From NCBI GenBank assembly GCA_021397845.1, contig JAHSVC010000034.1, positions 1,550,001 through 1,614,000 on the forward strand: 64,000 bases of DNA. The letters run 5' to 3'. The translations under genes and the position numbers were made by a program. Positions 11,229-23,168 of the stretch are shown here, piece by piece (position 1 is the first letter of the stretch; each line of letters opens with the position of its first letter). The stretch is from Areca catechu. Its lineage: Eukaryota > Streptophyta > Magnoliopsida > Arecales > Arecaceae. Below the pieces are notes generated by a model. That model made no database searches and had not been told where the DNA came from. It worked only from the letters and a program-made list of their open reading frames with translations.

Positions 11229-12535
11229 TGATGGGGGACATGTATCGAATGATGCATTTGAAGAATTAGATGGACTAAATGAAAATGAAATAGATAAACA
11301 TGTAGCTATTCTACGTAAAAGAAATAGAATTATATGAAAGGAACATAAGGAAAAGAACTAGACTAGAAAAGAATCTCTCAAAGTAATTAAGAAGGGATCT
11401 TCGTGGTTAGGAAACCACACAGGTTAGGGCTAGCCTACTTTCCAATTTCAGATCTGAAAGAATATTATAAAGATGGCTATCCGGCTATTAATAATCTGAA
11501 ATTCAGAAAAGGGACACTCAAGATGAAGTACTAAGAATAGCAAGGAGTTACTATAGATCTAAAGGCACCTTATTTATGATTCCTTGGCACAGTAGACCTT
11601 CACCTTGAAAACTAGGAGACCCGGGGATCCTGCATAGATACATAGTAAAATTAAAAGATTTAGGTGGAAGAATGGAGAAATGGAAGAGGAAATTAGGAAT
11701 GGAAGAAATGGTTTAGATTTGGCTTTAAGTAGATCTCCTTTGGCGTCCTTTGCGTGAATCATCTTCAATTGTTGGCGTGGAGAACTCCATTATAGATGAC
11801 CTCTTTTGGAAGATGGGAAGGTTGAAATTGGAGAGGCTTGAAGAGGATTCTTCAAGGGTGGCCAAATGGGATTGGAAAAGGGACTAGTAGCTTGTTTGGT
11901 TAAGTATCCTAGGTCTCACACCTACCTTCTCTCAAGGGTCTTTGGCTAGCAAAGGAAGAAAGCTTTCTTAGAAAAAAAATTCATTTCATTCATCATTTTT
12001 ATTACAAGAGAATTCTAGAAGCTTTTATAAACCTTAAGCTCCTTTTCAAATTCAAAATGCAACACTTTTCATGGAGAAAATCAAGGGGTGTCCCATGAAG
12101 ATAGGAGTGGCCCATTCAAATTTAAATCTCCTAATTACAAGGTGGGCACCCATAAAGAGTGGAGCTTCATTCAAATTTGAAAATTCATGGTTGATGTGTC
12201 TTGGTGATGTGGCATGATTTATCCTCCAAGTTGGCATGACTTGTCTTCCAAGGTGGCATGGTGCTTTGATGATGTGGTGCTCCAAGTAGTTGGTGAAGTT
12301 GGTTGCACTCATTCTTGCTTAATTGATGTCCAATGCAAGTAGATCTTGAACCCGACTCAATACAAAGCCAATTTAACTCTAATTGGACCCAAATTAAAAT
12401 AAAACAGGACTCAATTATTCAAATAAAATAAATACAGGACTCATAGACTTATTACAGGACTTAAATTTCTAGTCTTCTATCCATAAAGAACTTGGCATTA
12501 GCTGAAGCCTCTTCCTGAGCCTGGTGCCCGCACCA
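11229..12535 (-). repeat. G2 5' LTR (right side)
   Basis: 1307-bp partner of 3983-5290, differing by about seven substitutions or indels by eye (for example near 11555, 11570, 11929, 11975, 12019, 12077 and 12359). The near-identity shows a young insertion. Confidence 0.95.
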
Positions 12536-12540
12536 CAAAG

Positions 12541-13316
12541 CCCCTAGGACTAGTGCACCTTACCAGCAGTCAGGATCCAATCAGCCTAGATTCAACTGAC
12601 CTAATCCTAATGTGCTTGTGACCCAAAGGGATGACAAGGGGAAAACACATGAGACCCAAAGAACTCCAAATGCATGTTTCAAGTGTAACAAAGTGGGTCA
12701 CTATTCTAGCAGCTATCCCAATAGAGCCCTACACATAGGGGAAGTAGAAGAGGAAGCCGTAGAATCCCAAGGTGAATTTGAGGAGGAAGTATACCAGGCA
12801 GATGAGAACTTGGCTGAAGAGTATGATGAAGAGGAAGTCCTGGTAGATCAAGATCTGATAGGAGTGGTTAGGTGTATTCTCACCCAGGCTAAAACCCAAG
12901 AAGATTGGCATAGGACTAGCATCCTACAGACATTCATTAAGATATGTGAGAAAGTATGCAAAGTCATTTTAGATAGCGGTAGTTGTGTCAATGCCATATC
13001 TACCAACACAGTAAAAACCCTAGGATTGCCCACCGTACCCCATCCCAATCCCTATAAAGTATCCTGGATAGACTCAACCATGATTTCCATTAAGTCTAGG
13101 TGCCTAGTAACCATTCAGTTCCAATCTTACCTAGAGAAAATATGGTGTGATGTACTTCCAATGGGAGTAAGTAGCATAATCCTAGGCCGACCATTGTTGT
13201 ACGATCTTGATGTAACACTCTATGGTCGTTCTAATTCATGCTCGTTTACTCATAATGGAAAGAAGATCATAATCAATTCTTCTCCACCTAAGAACTCCAT
13301 TAAGAGAGGATCAAGC
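12541..13316 (+). pseudogene. gag: G1 gag 3' part and protease (broken)
   Basis: Continuation of G1 gag after the G2 insertion. Encodes the nucleocapsid knuckle CFKCNKVGHYSSSY, in which the last zinc-binding Cys is Tyr (codon 12714-12716, a G-to-A type change), then an acidic linker and the aspartic protease with ILDSGSCVNAIS and a ILGRPLL motif. A TAA at 13317-13319 separates it from pol; the frame on either side of that stop is the same, so a single stop interrupts an ancestral Gag-Pol frame. Very similar to G2, confirming the two are related families. Confidence 0.92.
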
Positions 13317-13319
13317 TAA

Positions 13320-16300
13320 TTGAGTGATAAGAAAAAAGTGATAAACGTGATCACTACTAAAGAAATGGAGCAAGAAATTAGCAATGGATCACCTGTTTGG
13401 ATTTTAACCATTAAGGATCATCAAGAACCTCTTTCAAAAGAACAACCACCAGAAGTCAGTGAAGTACTAGAGGAGTTCAAAGACGTGTTCCCCGATGACT
13501 TACTCGACCAACTCCCACCTCTTAGGGATATACAACATGCGATAGATTTAGTCCCCAGAGCAACCCTACCGAACCTTCCCCATTATAGAATAAACCCTAC
13601 CGAGCACCAAGAATTACAACAAGTAGGAGAACTCCTAAAGAAAGGATTCATTAGAAAAAGTTTGAGTCCATGCACAGTCCCAACCTTACTTACCCCTAAG
13701 AAAGATGGCACATGGAGAATGTGTGTTGATAGTCATGCCATAAATAAAATCACAATGAAGTATAGGTTTCCCATCTCCCGCTTGGATGATATGTTAGATA
13801 TGATGGCCGGTGCAACTATATTTTCTAAGATTGACTTGAAGAGCGGCTATCACCAAGTTAGGATCAGACCAGGGGATGAATGGAAGACTGCCTTTAAAAC
13901 TAAGGATGGGTTATTTGAATGGGTAGTCATGCCTTTTGGGTTATCAAACGCCCCTAGCACTTTTATGCGAATCATGAATCAAGTCCTAGGGGCCTTTATT
14001 GGGAAATTTGTTGTCGTTTACTTTGACGACATTCTTATCTATAGTAGGACTAGAGAAGATCATCAACAACATCTGAGGCAGGTCTGTTTAGCACTTAGGA
14101 AAGATAACCTCTATGCCAACCTAAAGAAATATGCTTTCATGACTACTAGAGTTATCTTCCTAGGATTTGTTGTGACCCCTGAAGGAGTATCCGCTGACCC
14201 TGAGAAGGTTAAGGCAATTATAGAGTGGCCAACACCCAATAATATTCATGAAGTAAGAAGTTTTCATGGCCTCGCTACGTTTTATCGAAGATTTATTAGA
14301 GGGTTTAGCACCATAGTTGCCCCTATCATGAATTGTATTAGGAAGGGCCATTTTGAATGGACGAAGTCAGCTGATAAGGCCTTCCTTCACATCAAAGATA
14401 AGATGACCCAAGAACCAGTCTTAAGGCTACCCAATTTTTCTAAGGTCTTTGAAGTAGCATGCGATGCTTCGGGAGTAGGGATTGGTGGAGTTCTGAGTCA
14501 AGAGAACCATCCCGTAGCATTCTTTAGTGAGAAATTGAATGAAGCCAGGAAGAAATACTCCATATATGATCGGGAGCTTTATGCGGTAGTGCAAGTATTA
14601 AGGTATTGGAGGCATTATCTCCTACTGCAAGAATTTGTTTTATTTTCAGACCATGAAGCCCATAGGTTTTTGAGTTCCCAAAAGAAACTAAATCCTAGGC
14701 ATGCCAAATAGGTAGAATACATCCAATCCTATACTTTTGTCCTAAAACATCATTCAGGAACTGACAATAAGGTAGCTGATGCCCTAAGTCGTAGAACATT
14801 ACTTTTATCTTCAGTTAGTACTGAAGTCATAGGTTTTGAAAGACTTAAGGAACAGTACGAAACCTATCCAGATTTTGGTGAAATTTATCAGGTTTTGCGT
14901 CAAGGACCATCTAGTGATCATAGTGACTATACCCTTCTAGATGGTTATCTTTTTAGAGAGAATAGGCTTTGCATCCCAAGAACCTCCTTAAGAGATTTTT
15001 TAGTTTGGGAGATACATGCGGGAGGTTTGGCTGGCCACTTAGGATGAAACAAGACTATCTTGGCTGTTGAGGAACAATTTTACTGGCCAGGCCTTAAGAA
15101 ACAAGTAGCAAACCTTGTAGCCCGATGTAGGATATGTGCTGTTGCAAAGTAGCAAAAGAAGAATACCGGGCTATACACTCCATTACCTATACCTGAGTGT
15201 CCATGGCAGGATCTAAGCATGGACTTTGTTCTAGGATTACCCAAGACCATTCAAAAACATGATTCAATCTTTGTGGTGGTTGACCGGTTTTCAAAAATGG
15301 CACATTTCATACCTTGCTCCCAAACTTTCGATGCCTCTAGGATAACCAAACTCTTTCTTGATCAAGTAGTCAGACTCCACGGGTTACCAAAAACCATAGT
15401 TTCTGATAGGGATGTCCGCTTCACAAGTTACTTCTGGAAAATCCTTTGGCACCTATTAGGAACCAGACTGAAATTCTCCATAGCCTACCATCCCCAACTG
15501 ATGGACAAACCGAGGTTGTAAATAGAAGTCTAGGGAACTTGCTGAGATGCCTAGTGGGAGAAAGTCTAGAGAACCGGGATTTGTTATTGCCACGTGCTAA
15601 GTTCGCTTACAATAGTTCGGTCAATAGATCTACGGGCAAAAGTTCCTTTGAGATAGTCCATGGTTACAAGCCTAGGAAGCCTTTAGATCTAATCCCACTA
15701 CCTATTCACACACGAGTCTCTGAGTCTGCTGAGTCTTTTGCACAGCATGTCACAAATCTGCATAAAGAAATCAGTAATAAGATCAACCTGAGCAATGAAA
15801 CTTACAAACAATTAGCTGACTCATATAAGAGGGCTAAAGAATTCTGTGAAGGGGATTATGCGATGATTAGGCTCAACCCTGAACGGTTCCCCTCTGGAAC
15901 CATAAAGAAGCTGCATGCCCGCGGAGCGGGACCTTTCAAGATCTTAAAGAAAATAGGGCCTAATGCATATATTTTGGAACTTTCACCTGATATGGGTATC
16001 AGTACAACCTTTAATGTGTCAGACCTAGTAGAATACAAAGAACCAGTACTAATACCTAGTGAGCCTTTTGGGCCAGAAACTTTCATTGAGAGTGAACATA
16101 TTTTCGAGTGTCCACCATCAACCCTACCTGAGCGGAGAGAGAGGATTGAGAGAATCTTGGATGACAAGACCATTACTACCAGGAATAAGGACTATCAGCG
16201 ATACCTGGTTCAATGGCAAGGTTGACCTGAGTCCGACAACTCTTGGATTACTCGAGGGGACCTGCAAAGACTTAACCCAGACTTGTTCGAGCATTACCAG

Positions 16301-16490
16301 GGCAAAACTGAACCATACTCGACTGGGTCGAGTTCTGCCCACCCCAGGAGAATTGGTGTGGACACCAGAAGCAGAAGCAGAATAAAACCCCACTCAAATA
16401 AGGTTAACCTGATTCCACTTTGGATGAAGATCACTAGGTTAGATTTTTCTTGTAAAGGGCAATTTACTTTCAAGAGTCCTGTAATTACTT
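13320..16490 (+). pseudogene. pol: G1 pol (RT, RNase H, integrase, chromodomain; broken)
   Basis: Same domain order as G2: RT with YFDD (about 14022), RNase H (VACDASG about 14455), integrase HHCC and catalytic core, GPY/F-like segment, chromodomain ending about 16300. Lesions: TAG at 14709-14711 for Trp, TGA at 15045-15047 for Arg, a stop near 15149, one base lost near 15495 just before the integrase TDGQTEV motif, and TGA at 16223-16225 for Arg in the chromodomain. Most stops are explained by C-to-T or G-to-A transitions. The frame runs about 137 bp into the 3' LTR, as in G2. Confidence 0.93.
16342..16353 (+). promoter_or_regulatory. G1 polypurine tract
   Basis: CCCCAGGAGAAT immediately before the 3' LTR; similar to the GGGGAGAAT of G2 in the same position, also inside coding sequence. 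Confidence 0.7.
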
Positions 16491-17548
16491 AGTTTCAATT
16501 TCATGAATCCTGTAATTATGTCAAATCGAGTCCTGTAATTATGTCCTGTCTCAATCTGGGTTTAAATAAGAACTCAATTAGAGTTCCATTTGGTTTATTT
16601 AAATCAAGTCCAAGCTACTTCAAGTTGAGGTTCACCAAACCACTTGAAGCTTCCAAATCAAGACCTTGGTCCACCAAGCTGGAATTCCACATCACCATGC
16701 CAACAAAGCAGCCACCAGGGATGCCACATCATCAGCCACGTCACCTTCAAATGGGCGCCTAAAGGGGAGATCGATCAAGCATTTTAAATTCAAAGAAACC
16801 AGCCAATCTCCATAAATTTCTCCTTATCCCATGTAACAAGGCCCCATATCCTCCAACCTCCCCTATAATCCTCCACAATTTGGGGATGTTTCAAATTTTA
16901 AAAGTTTTGTAAGGCTATTAAAGAGCCTTGGACGCCCCATTGTAAAGGGGATTTTTGATTTTTGGAGATTAATGAAAGTTGAAGTTGAATTGAAGTTTTA
17001 TGTTTTGAGTGATTGTCTCTAAGCCCCTCTTCCACACCAAACTATTCTCTCTTCCAAGCATCCAATGCCCAAGTCAAGAAGAAGGCCTTGGAGTCGGCCA
17101 AGCCATCTCAAATCTCTTTCTTTGCTCACAAATTTTCCATCCCTTCCATATGCATGCCTTTCTTCTTCCTTAACTCTTATTCTTTATGTGCAGGGTCCTT
17201 CGAGGTTTTCGAGTTGCAAGCAGGGTCTTCCTTGACAAGGAACCAACAAGCTGAAGCCCAAGTCCAGGGTTCTGATCTCTGTTATCCAGGTTCTTCAGTT
17301 CTGAGCGTTGGTAGTTTCAATGTATGAATCTAAAGAAGGTTGGAAAGCTCATCACGGTAAGTCCATAATCATTAGCCCCTATTATCTAGATCTTCTTCCT
17401 TCTTAGTTTAGGATTGTGTCTAATCAAGTAAAAGTTCCATTGCTTGTAATCCTTTAAGTCTTATTATGATGAGTACAATGCTAGTGTAATTAGGTTTCAT
17501 TGCTCTACAAACCATAATCTAAATATTAATCATATGCTTGCCGCATCA
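16354..17548 (+). repeat. G1 3' LTR
   Basis: 1195-bp partner of 712-1905. About 35 differences by eye, evenly spread. Followed directly by the duplicated target CTCAA. Confidence 0.95.
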
Positions 17549-20500
17549 CTCAAGGCATATGACAGGAGATGTGGGGCAGTTCTCATCGCTTGAATATCAA
17601 AATGGTGGCAATGTAACTTTTGGTGATAATGGAAAGGGCAAAATTGTCGGTATTGGTAAAGTCCATATCATCCCTTCTTCTTACATTGATAATGTCTTAT
17701 ATGTTGATGGTTTGAAACATAACTTGCTTAGTATTAGCCAGTTTTGTGTCAAGGACTTTAAAGTTATTTTTGAATCTTCTTTGTGCATTGTTTTTAGTTT
17801 AGATGACAATGGCATCAAGTTCATTGGTCATAGGCATGGCAATATTTATATGGTTGATCTTGATGATCTCCCTATTCAAAATGGTCAATTCCTAGTGGCA
17901 ATGGAAGCCAAGATCGATGAAACTAGTTGGCCTTGGCATCGTAGACTAGAACATGCAAGTATGCATTTGATTTCAAAACTTAGCAAAAAGAATTTGATAA
18001 AGGATTTTCCTAAACTCAATTTTGAAAAAGATAAGATTTGCAGTGCATGTCAACTTGGAAAACAAACCAAATCCTCTTTCAAACCAAAAGGAGTAATCTC
18101 TACATCTAGACCCTTGGAGTTGCTTCATATGGACCTCTTTGGGCCAACTAAAACATCTAGTTTGGAAGGTAAGAAGTATGGTCTAGTTATTGTAGATGAT
18201 TTTTCACGATTTACATGGGTCATGTTTTTAGCACATAAAGATAAAACATTTTCTGAATTCATTAGATTTCATAAACGAGTTTCAAATGAAAAAGGTATTT
18301 CAATCGTATCTTTGAGAAGTGATCATGGAACTGAATTTGAAAATGCTGATTTTGATAAATTTTGTATTGAAAATGGCATTCATCATAATTTTTCTGCACT
18401 TAGGACACCTCAACAAAATGGGGTGGTAGAAAGAAAAAATAGAACTCTTGAAGAAATGGCATGCACCATGCTTTGTGAAAATGACTTACCTAGATATTTT
18501 TGGGTGGAAGCCATAAATACTGCATGCTATGTTTTAAATCGAGTTTTAATCCAACCGATTCTAAAGAAAATACCTTATAAGCTTTGGAAGGATAGAAAAC
18601 CCTCAATTCATTATTTTCGTGTCTTTGGATGTCGTTGTTTCATCTTAAACAATGGTAAGGATAATTTAAGCAAATTTGATATCAAATCAGATGAGGGAGT
18701 CTTTCTAGGCTACTCCACATCTAGTAAGGCATACAGGGTTTTCAACAGAAGAACACTTATTGTTGAAGAATCCATACATGTGATGTTTGATGAATCTGAC
18801 CAGAAATTTTTGAGAAAAGAAGATGTGCTCTCTGATGAAACATGTACCAAGAAAACTGAAAGTGTAAACAATAATGAAGAGCTTACCAAGGAACAGAAAG
18901 ATGATCAAAACATTGAAGGAGATCAAGCACAAGGTGATGAAAACACATCAATAGTTGATCCACTACCAAAAGAATGGAGGTATGCTCATGGACACCCAAA
19001 AGAACTAATTATTGATGATCTATCTAAAGGTGTAAGTACTCGATCATCCCTTAGAAATATCTGTGATTACTTAGCTTTTGTTTCTCAAATTGAACCTAAA
19101 ACTATTGAGGAAGCTGAATGTGATAGTAATTGAATAAATACTATGCAAGATGAACTTAACCAATTCTAAAGGAACAATGTTTGGACATTAGTAGATAGGC
19201 CTTCAAATACTTCAATTATTGGTACAAAATGGGTTTTTCGAAATAAACTTGATGAAAATGGTGTTGTTACCAGAAATAAGGCTAGACTAGTTGCCAAAGG
19301 ATACAATCAGGAGGAATGGATAGATTTTGATGAAACCTTTGCTCCTGTGGCTAGACTTGAGGCAATTAGGCTATTGTTGGCTTTTGCTTGCTTTATGAAT
19401 TTTAAATTATTTCGAATGGATGTTAAAAGTGCCTTTTTAAATGGTCTGATTAAAGAGGAGTTTTATGTTGAACAACCTCCTGGTTTTGAAAATTCTGAAT
19501 TTCCAAATCATGTCTACAAACTTCATAAAGCTTTGTATAGTTTAAAACAAGCTCCTAGAGCTTGGTATGATCGTTTAAACTCTTTCTTACTCAAAAATGA
19601 TTTTGCTAGAAGTAATGTAGACAAAACTTTGTTTTTAAAAAAAAAGATTGATGATCTCTTAGTAGTACAAATCTATGTAGATGATATAATATTTGATGCT
19701 ACTAATGAATCTCTTTGTCAAGATTTTGCAAAGTTAATGCAGGGTGAGTTCGAGATGAGCATGATGGGAGAACTAAATTTCTTCCTCGGACTCCAAATAA
19801 AGCAAACCAAAGAGGGGATCTTCATCAACCAAGCAAAGTACACAAAAGAAATACTCAAGAAGTTTGGGATAGAGAAGACAGCCTTTAGGTACCCCTATGA
19901 GCTCTACTTGTAGACTTGACAAGGATGAATCGGTAAATCTATTGACCAAAAATTATATCGTGGCATTATCGGTTCATTACTATATACTGCCAGTATGCCA
20001 AATATCATGTTTAGCGTCTGTAAGTATGCTAGATATCAGTCTAATCCTAAAGAGTCTCATCTTTTGGCTGTTAAACGCATACCTAGATATATATCTGGCT
20101 CAATTGAAATTGGTTTATGGTACTCTAGAGATTCTTCATTTGAATTGATTGCTTATTCTGATGCTAACTTTGCTGGGTGTAAACTTGATCGTAAAAGTAC
20201 TAGTGGAACCTGTCAGTTTCTTGGAGTAAATTTGATCTCTTGGAGTAGCAAAAAATAGAATTCAGTTGCTCTATCAATAGCGGAAGCCGAATATATAGCA
20301 GCTGGAAGCTATTGTGCTCAAATCCTTTGGATCAAACAACAACTCGATGATTTTGACATTAAACTAACTAAGACACCCATAAGATATGACAATCTAGTGC
20401 AATCAATCTAACTAAGAATCCTGTGCAACATTCAAGAAGTAAACATATTGAAATAAGACATCATTTCATAAGAGATCATGTACAAAACTCTAATGTTATT

Positions 20501-20614
20501 CATGATTTTGTGTGTACTGATGATCAGTTAGCAGATGTGTTTACCAAATCATTGAGTGAAGAAAGGTTCTATCTAATTAGAAGAGAGTTAGGTGTCATTG
20601 ACCCATTCTCCTAG
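17549..20614 (+). pseudogene. pol: S pol: integrase, RT, RNase H (broken copia pol)
   Basis: Order typical of Ty1/copia (integrase before RT). The protease remainder (HMTGD) is followed by the GAG-pre-integrase zinc region (about 17930-18060: WHRRLEHA, CSACQLGK). The integrase core has Asp in HMDLFGP, Asp in RSDHGTEF and Glu in NGVVERKNR (18130-18450). RT has WVFRNKLDENG, then RMDVKSAFLNG, and the catalytic YVDD at about 19674-19685. RNase H ends with QLADVFTKSLSEERF just before the stop at 20614. The frame is open to 19133, then broken by stops, a scrambled segment near 19890-19980 and a stop at about 20256. The phrasing (YSTSSKAYRVFN, WRYAHGHPKELI) is that of Sirevirus/Maximus polyproteins. 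Confidence 0.92.
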
Positions 20615-21555
20615 AACTCTCATAATTTTCATCTTACCCAAGACATTTCACTCAAAAAAAATACTTGTTTTGAGTCCCAAAAGATCTTAAATATTTTCTA
20701 AGATTTATTAAAAATCTTTTGATTTATTTTTGGGATTTTGACAATATCCAAGTGTCGACACTTGCAAAACGAAACCTGTTTTTAAACCATCCAACCGAGG
20801 GTTTTGTTTTTACTTTTCCCCTGTCAATTTCAAGCTACAGTGGTCCCCTTCTATCCAAATCCCTCCTCTTCCCTTTTAACCCTTCACGAATCAGGTATTC
20901 CCTCTTCTAATTTCTTTTTATTCCATTTTATTTCTTGTATTTTCATTTTCCTTACCGTTAAACCATTTGACCTAAATTTGGGTTTTTCCATTTTTTTTGG
21001 GAATTTCAATCGGATTTTCATGGGTTTTATGGGTTTTCTAAAACTCCATTTGAAGGAATAACGATTTAGTGGCATTTCTCTTGGATTTTCCACGGTTTTT
21101 GGCCGTTCTTCATGCTCATTCCATCCGAATTTAGGAAAAACCACTGGTTGATTGGTTTTGGACGAAAAATTTGGGTATTCACTTACAATCTAGTGTTTTA
21201 AACATATTTCTATTGATTTATCAAAGTTTTTCCTGAGGGTTTTTTTTGCAACATTTTTTTCCTCTTTTCTAAAAACCCTAAATATTCTAAGCCCAAAACC
21301 TAGGTATTTTGGTATTACAAAATATACTTTTATAAAATTTCCAACCAAAAACATTTTCTAGCTTATAAAATCCTCGCTTTCAAATTGTTTGTGGCTTTTC
21401 TAAATTATTTTGGTATTTTATAACTCAAAATTTGTTTCAAAACTATCTTGTGAAATGATTTTCTCCTCAAACTTAACCAGTCCCATTGCTCCTAGTCTGA
21501 GTGAATCCACCCCCTAGCTTACCTTCTTTAAACTCTCTTGGTCAGCTTGCTGTAA
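20615..21555 (+). other. S non-coding region between pol and env-like ORF
   Basis: About 0.9 kb of T-rich DNA with no supported gene. It contains the perfect 16-bp palindrome CAAGTGTCGACACTTG at 20749-20764. The same palindrome recurs many times in the Sirevirus solo LTR at 25232-26697, linking the two as the same lineage. Confidence 0.65.
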
Positions 21556-22739
21556 TGGGTCCCCGGAAGAGACTTGCAGTTAGGGAGGACCTAGTCGGGG
21601 TGTAGAGAGAAGATCGAAGGCTAGATTTGATTCATGGCAGGCTAGCAGTTCTGCTACACTGAGTTCCCCCCTGCAGAGAGGATGGCAAGGAAGATAGTGG
21701 CCTCTGGGAGGAGAGTCGACTTGGATTATTTCGATCGGCACCACTTTCTCTTACGATAGGTGCTCACTGATGCATGTTTAGTACCCTTCTGCACTATGCA
21801 GGAGAGGTACTACCCTCATCTAGTGAGGGAGTTCTACGATGCTATGGACTGTCGACGACTTTTATGGACTACGATCGTGAGAGGAGTTCAGATTTCTCTT
21901 TCTGTAGAGCTACTGAGCAGAGTCTGGGAGATCCCCCATAGGGGAGTCAGTATTTTTTCAGTAGACAACAGGGAGGCAGCATTCAGGTGTATCCTCGAGC
22001 GAGAGGATGTTCGTGGTGTGTCTATAGTCACCGCGAACCAGTTATCCTTGGAGATGTGTCTGTTACACCACATCACGGCTCATATTCTTCTACCAAAGAC
22101 TGGGAGGTTTCGATTTCATTAATGAGAGAGAGCTTGATGGTGATGACCAGTCTGAAGAGAGGAGGCAGATCGACTCCATTCATGCGTTAGTACAGTGCAC
22201 GATGCCGCGACTCAGCGCCATCATTGTTTACCTACGGTATGGCTCTGACCAGGATATTTAGAGCTTGTGGAGTATCGCTGGAGGGGGAGATCCCCAAGGA
22301 GATACTGCATATAGATGTCTATGATGAGAGGTCTTTGCACCGTATGGGGTACAGACTTGTCGCAGGTCGGTGGGTGTGCAGAGAGTCTGGCCAGGAGCCA
22401 GATAAGGAGGATGAGCTTCGAGAGGCAGAGGCAGGGCCATCTGGGCCAGCTAGTAGTTTCCTCCCATTGATATTCCATCGACACAAGCAGAGCCTTCGAC
22501 ACCTGGTACTTCGGCTCCTCCACCACCTTCTACTAGTTTACCCTTTAAGGAGCACGCCAGAGAGCAGTTTATGGAGATCAGGAGTGAGTTGACTCAGCTG
22601 CCACAGCGACATTGAGACTCTTCGAGCACATACTACCTCGAGCATGCTGAGATCCATAGGACTATGGAGGAGGGTTTCACTCGTAATGAGGATTTATTGA
22701 GATCCCTTATACCTCCAACAGCCCTGCAGCTGTATCTTC

Positions 22740-22786
<47 letters not shown>

Positions 22787-23168
22787 GTGATGATCACTAG
22801 AGTGACCATGCTGATACAGTTGATGGTGATGATCAGGTAGATATGAGTGAGGATAGAGCTATAGAGATTATTGGCAGTGGCAGTGATAGTGATGACTGTG
22901 CTAATGGTTTGAGGTGCTTAGTCACGATCCTCCCACTACCCCAGCTGCTCCTTCATCTGCTAACTTAGTTGATTCCACACCAGACTTTGTTACGCCAACT
23001 GATCTTCTCTCCCCCAAACCACCAGATCATTTAGGTTTGTACCCGTTTTAGGTCCTTCTGGCTATACTAGGAGCCGTCGGGCTTTAGCCCAGGGACCTCC
23101 TAGGGCCTTAGCCTCTAGATCTAGGATCAGTGCTCCTTTTAGTCTTGAGATTCCATCTGATGAAGATT
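21556..23168 (+). pseudogene. Sirevirus envelope-like ORF (broken)
   Basis: Downstream ORF in the position of the envelope-like gene of Sireviruses. In-frame ATGs are at 21556 (basic start, MGPRKRLAVRED) and 21682 (different frame). The main conserved block (21760-22110) has V-R-E-F-Y...GVQISLS..LLSRVWEIP...LHHI..HILLPKTGRF, resembling the putative plant transposon domain common to these ORFs (family recall, not a search). A TAG at 21757-21759 and frameshifts near 22110, 22220 and 22430 break it. The C-terminal half is Ser/Pro-rich, then very acidic because of a GAT repeat, and ends basic before the stop near 23168. No transmembrane segment is evident in the pieces I can read, so true envelope function is not supported. 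Confidence 0.65.
22738..22786 (+). repeat. (GAT)n microsatellite
   Basis: About 16 GAT units. In the envelope-like frame this gives a run of Asp; in other frames Met or stop-free repeats. Slippage here is a likely source of frame changes. Confidence 0.95.

Larger units (their letters stand above)
3983..12535 (-). mobile_element. Chromovirus G2 (Ty3/gypsy), nearly intact
   Basis: Young full-length element inserted antisense into G1 gag. Target duplication CAAAG is at 3978-3982 and 12536-12540. LTRs (3983-5290 and 11229-12535) start TGGTGCGGGCACC and end CCCCCATCA on the - strand; I count about seven differences across 1.3 kb. The internal region is about 5.9 kb with long open gag and pol frames and one obvious frameshift. 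The C-terminal chromodomain places it in the chromoviruses; the exact clade needs a tree. Confidence 0.96.
712..17548 (+). mobile_element. Chromovirus G1 (Ty3/gypsy), complete but degraded, split by G2
   Basis: Full-length LTR retrotransposon inserted in the protease region of S. Boundaries are defined by TG...CA LTRs of 1194 and 1195 bp and by the 5-bp duplication CTCAA on both sides (707-711, 17549-17553). It contains a PBS, leader, gag, protease, RT, RNase H, integrase, chromodomain and PPT. Element G2 sits inside its gag (3983-12535), so G1's own length is about 8.3 kb. LTR copies differ at roughly 35 positions by eye (about 3%), and the coding frame has several stops and frameshifts. Confidence 0.95.

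Noticed and set aside
21760..22122. Host gene of unknown function
   Set aside because: Position after Sirevirus pol and before the PPT, and the conserved block, fit the element's envelope-like ORF better.
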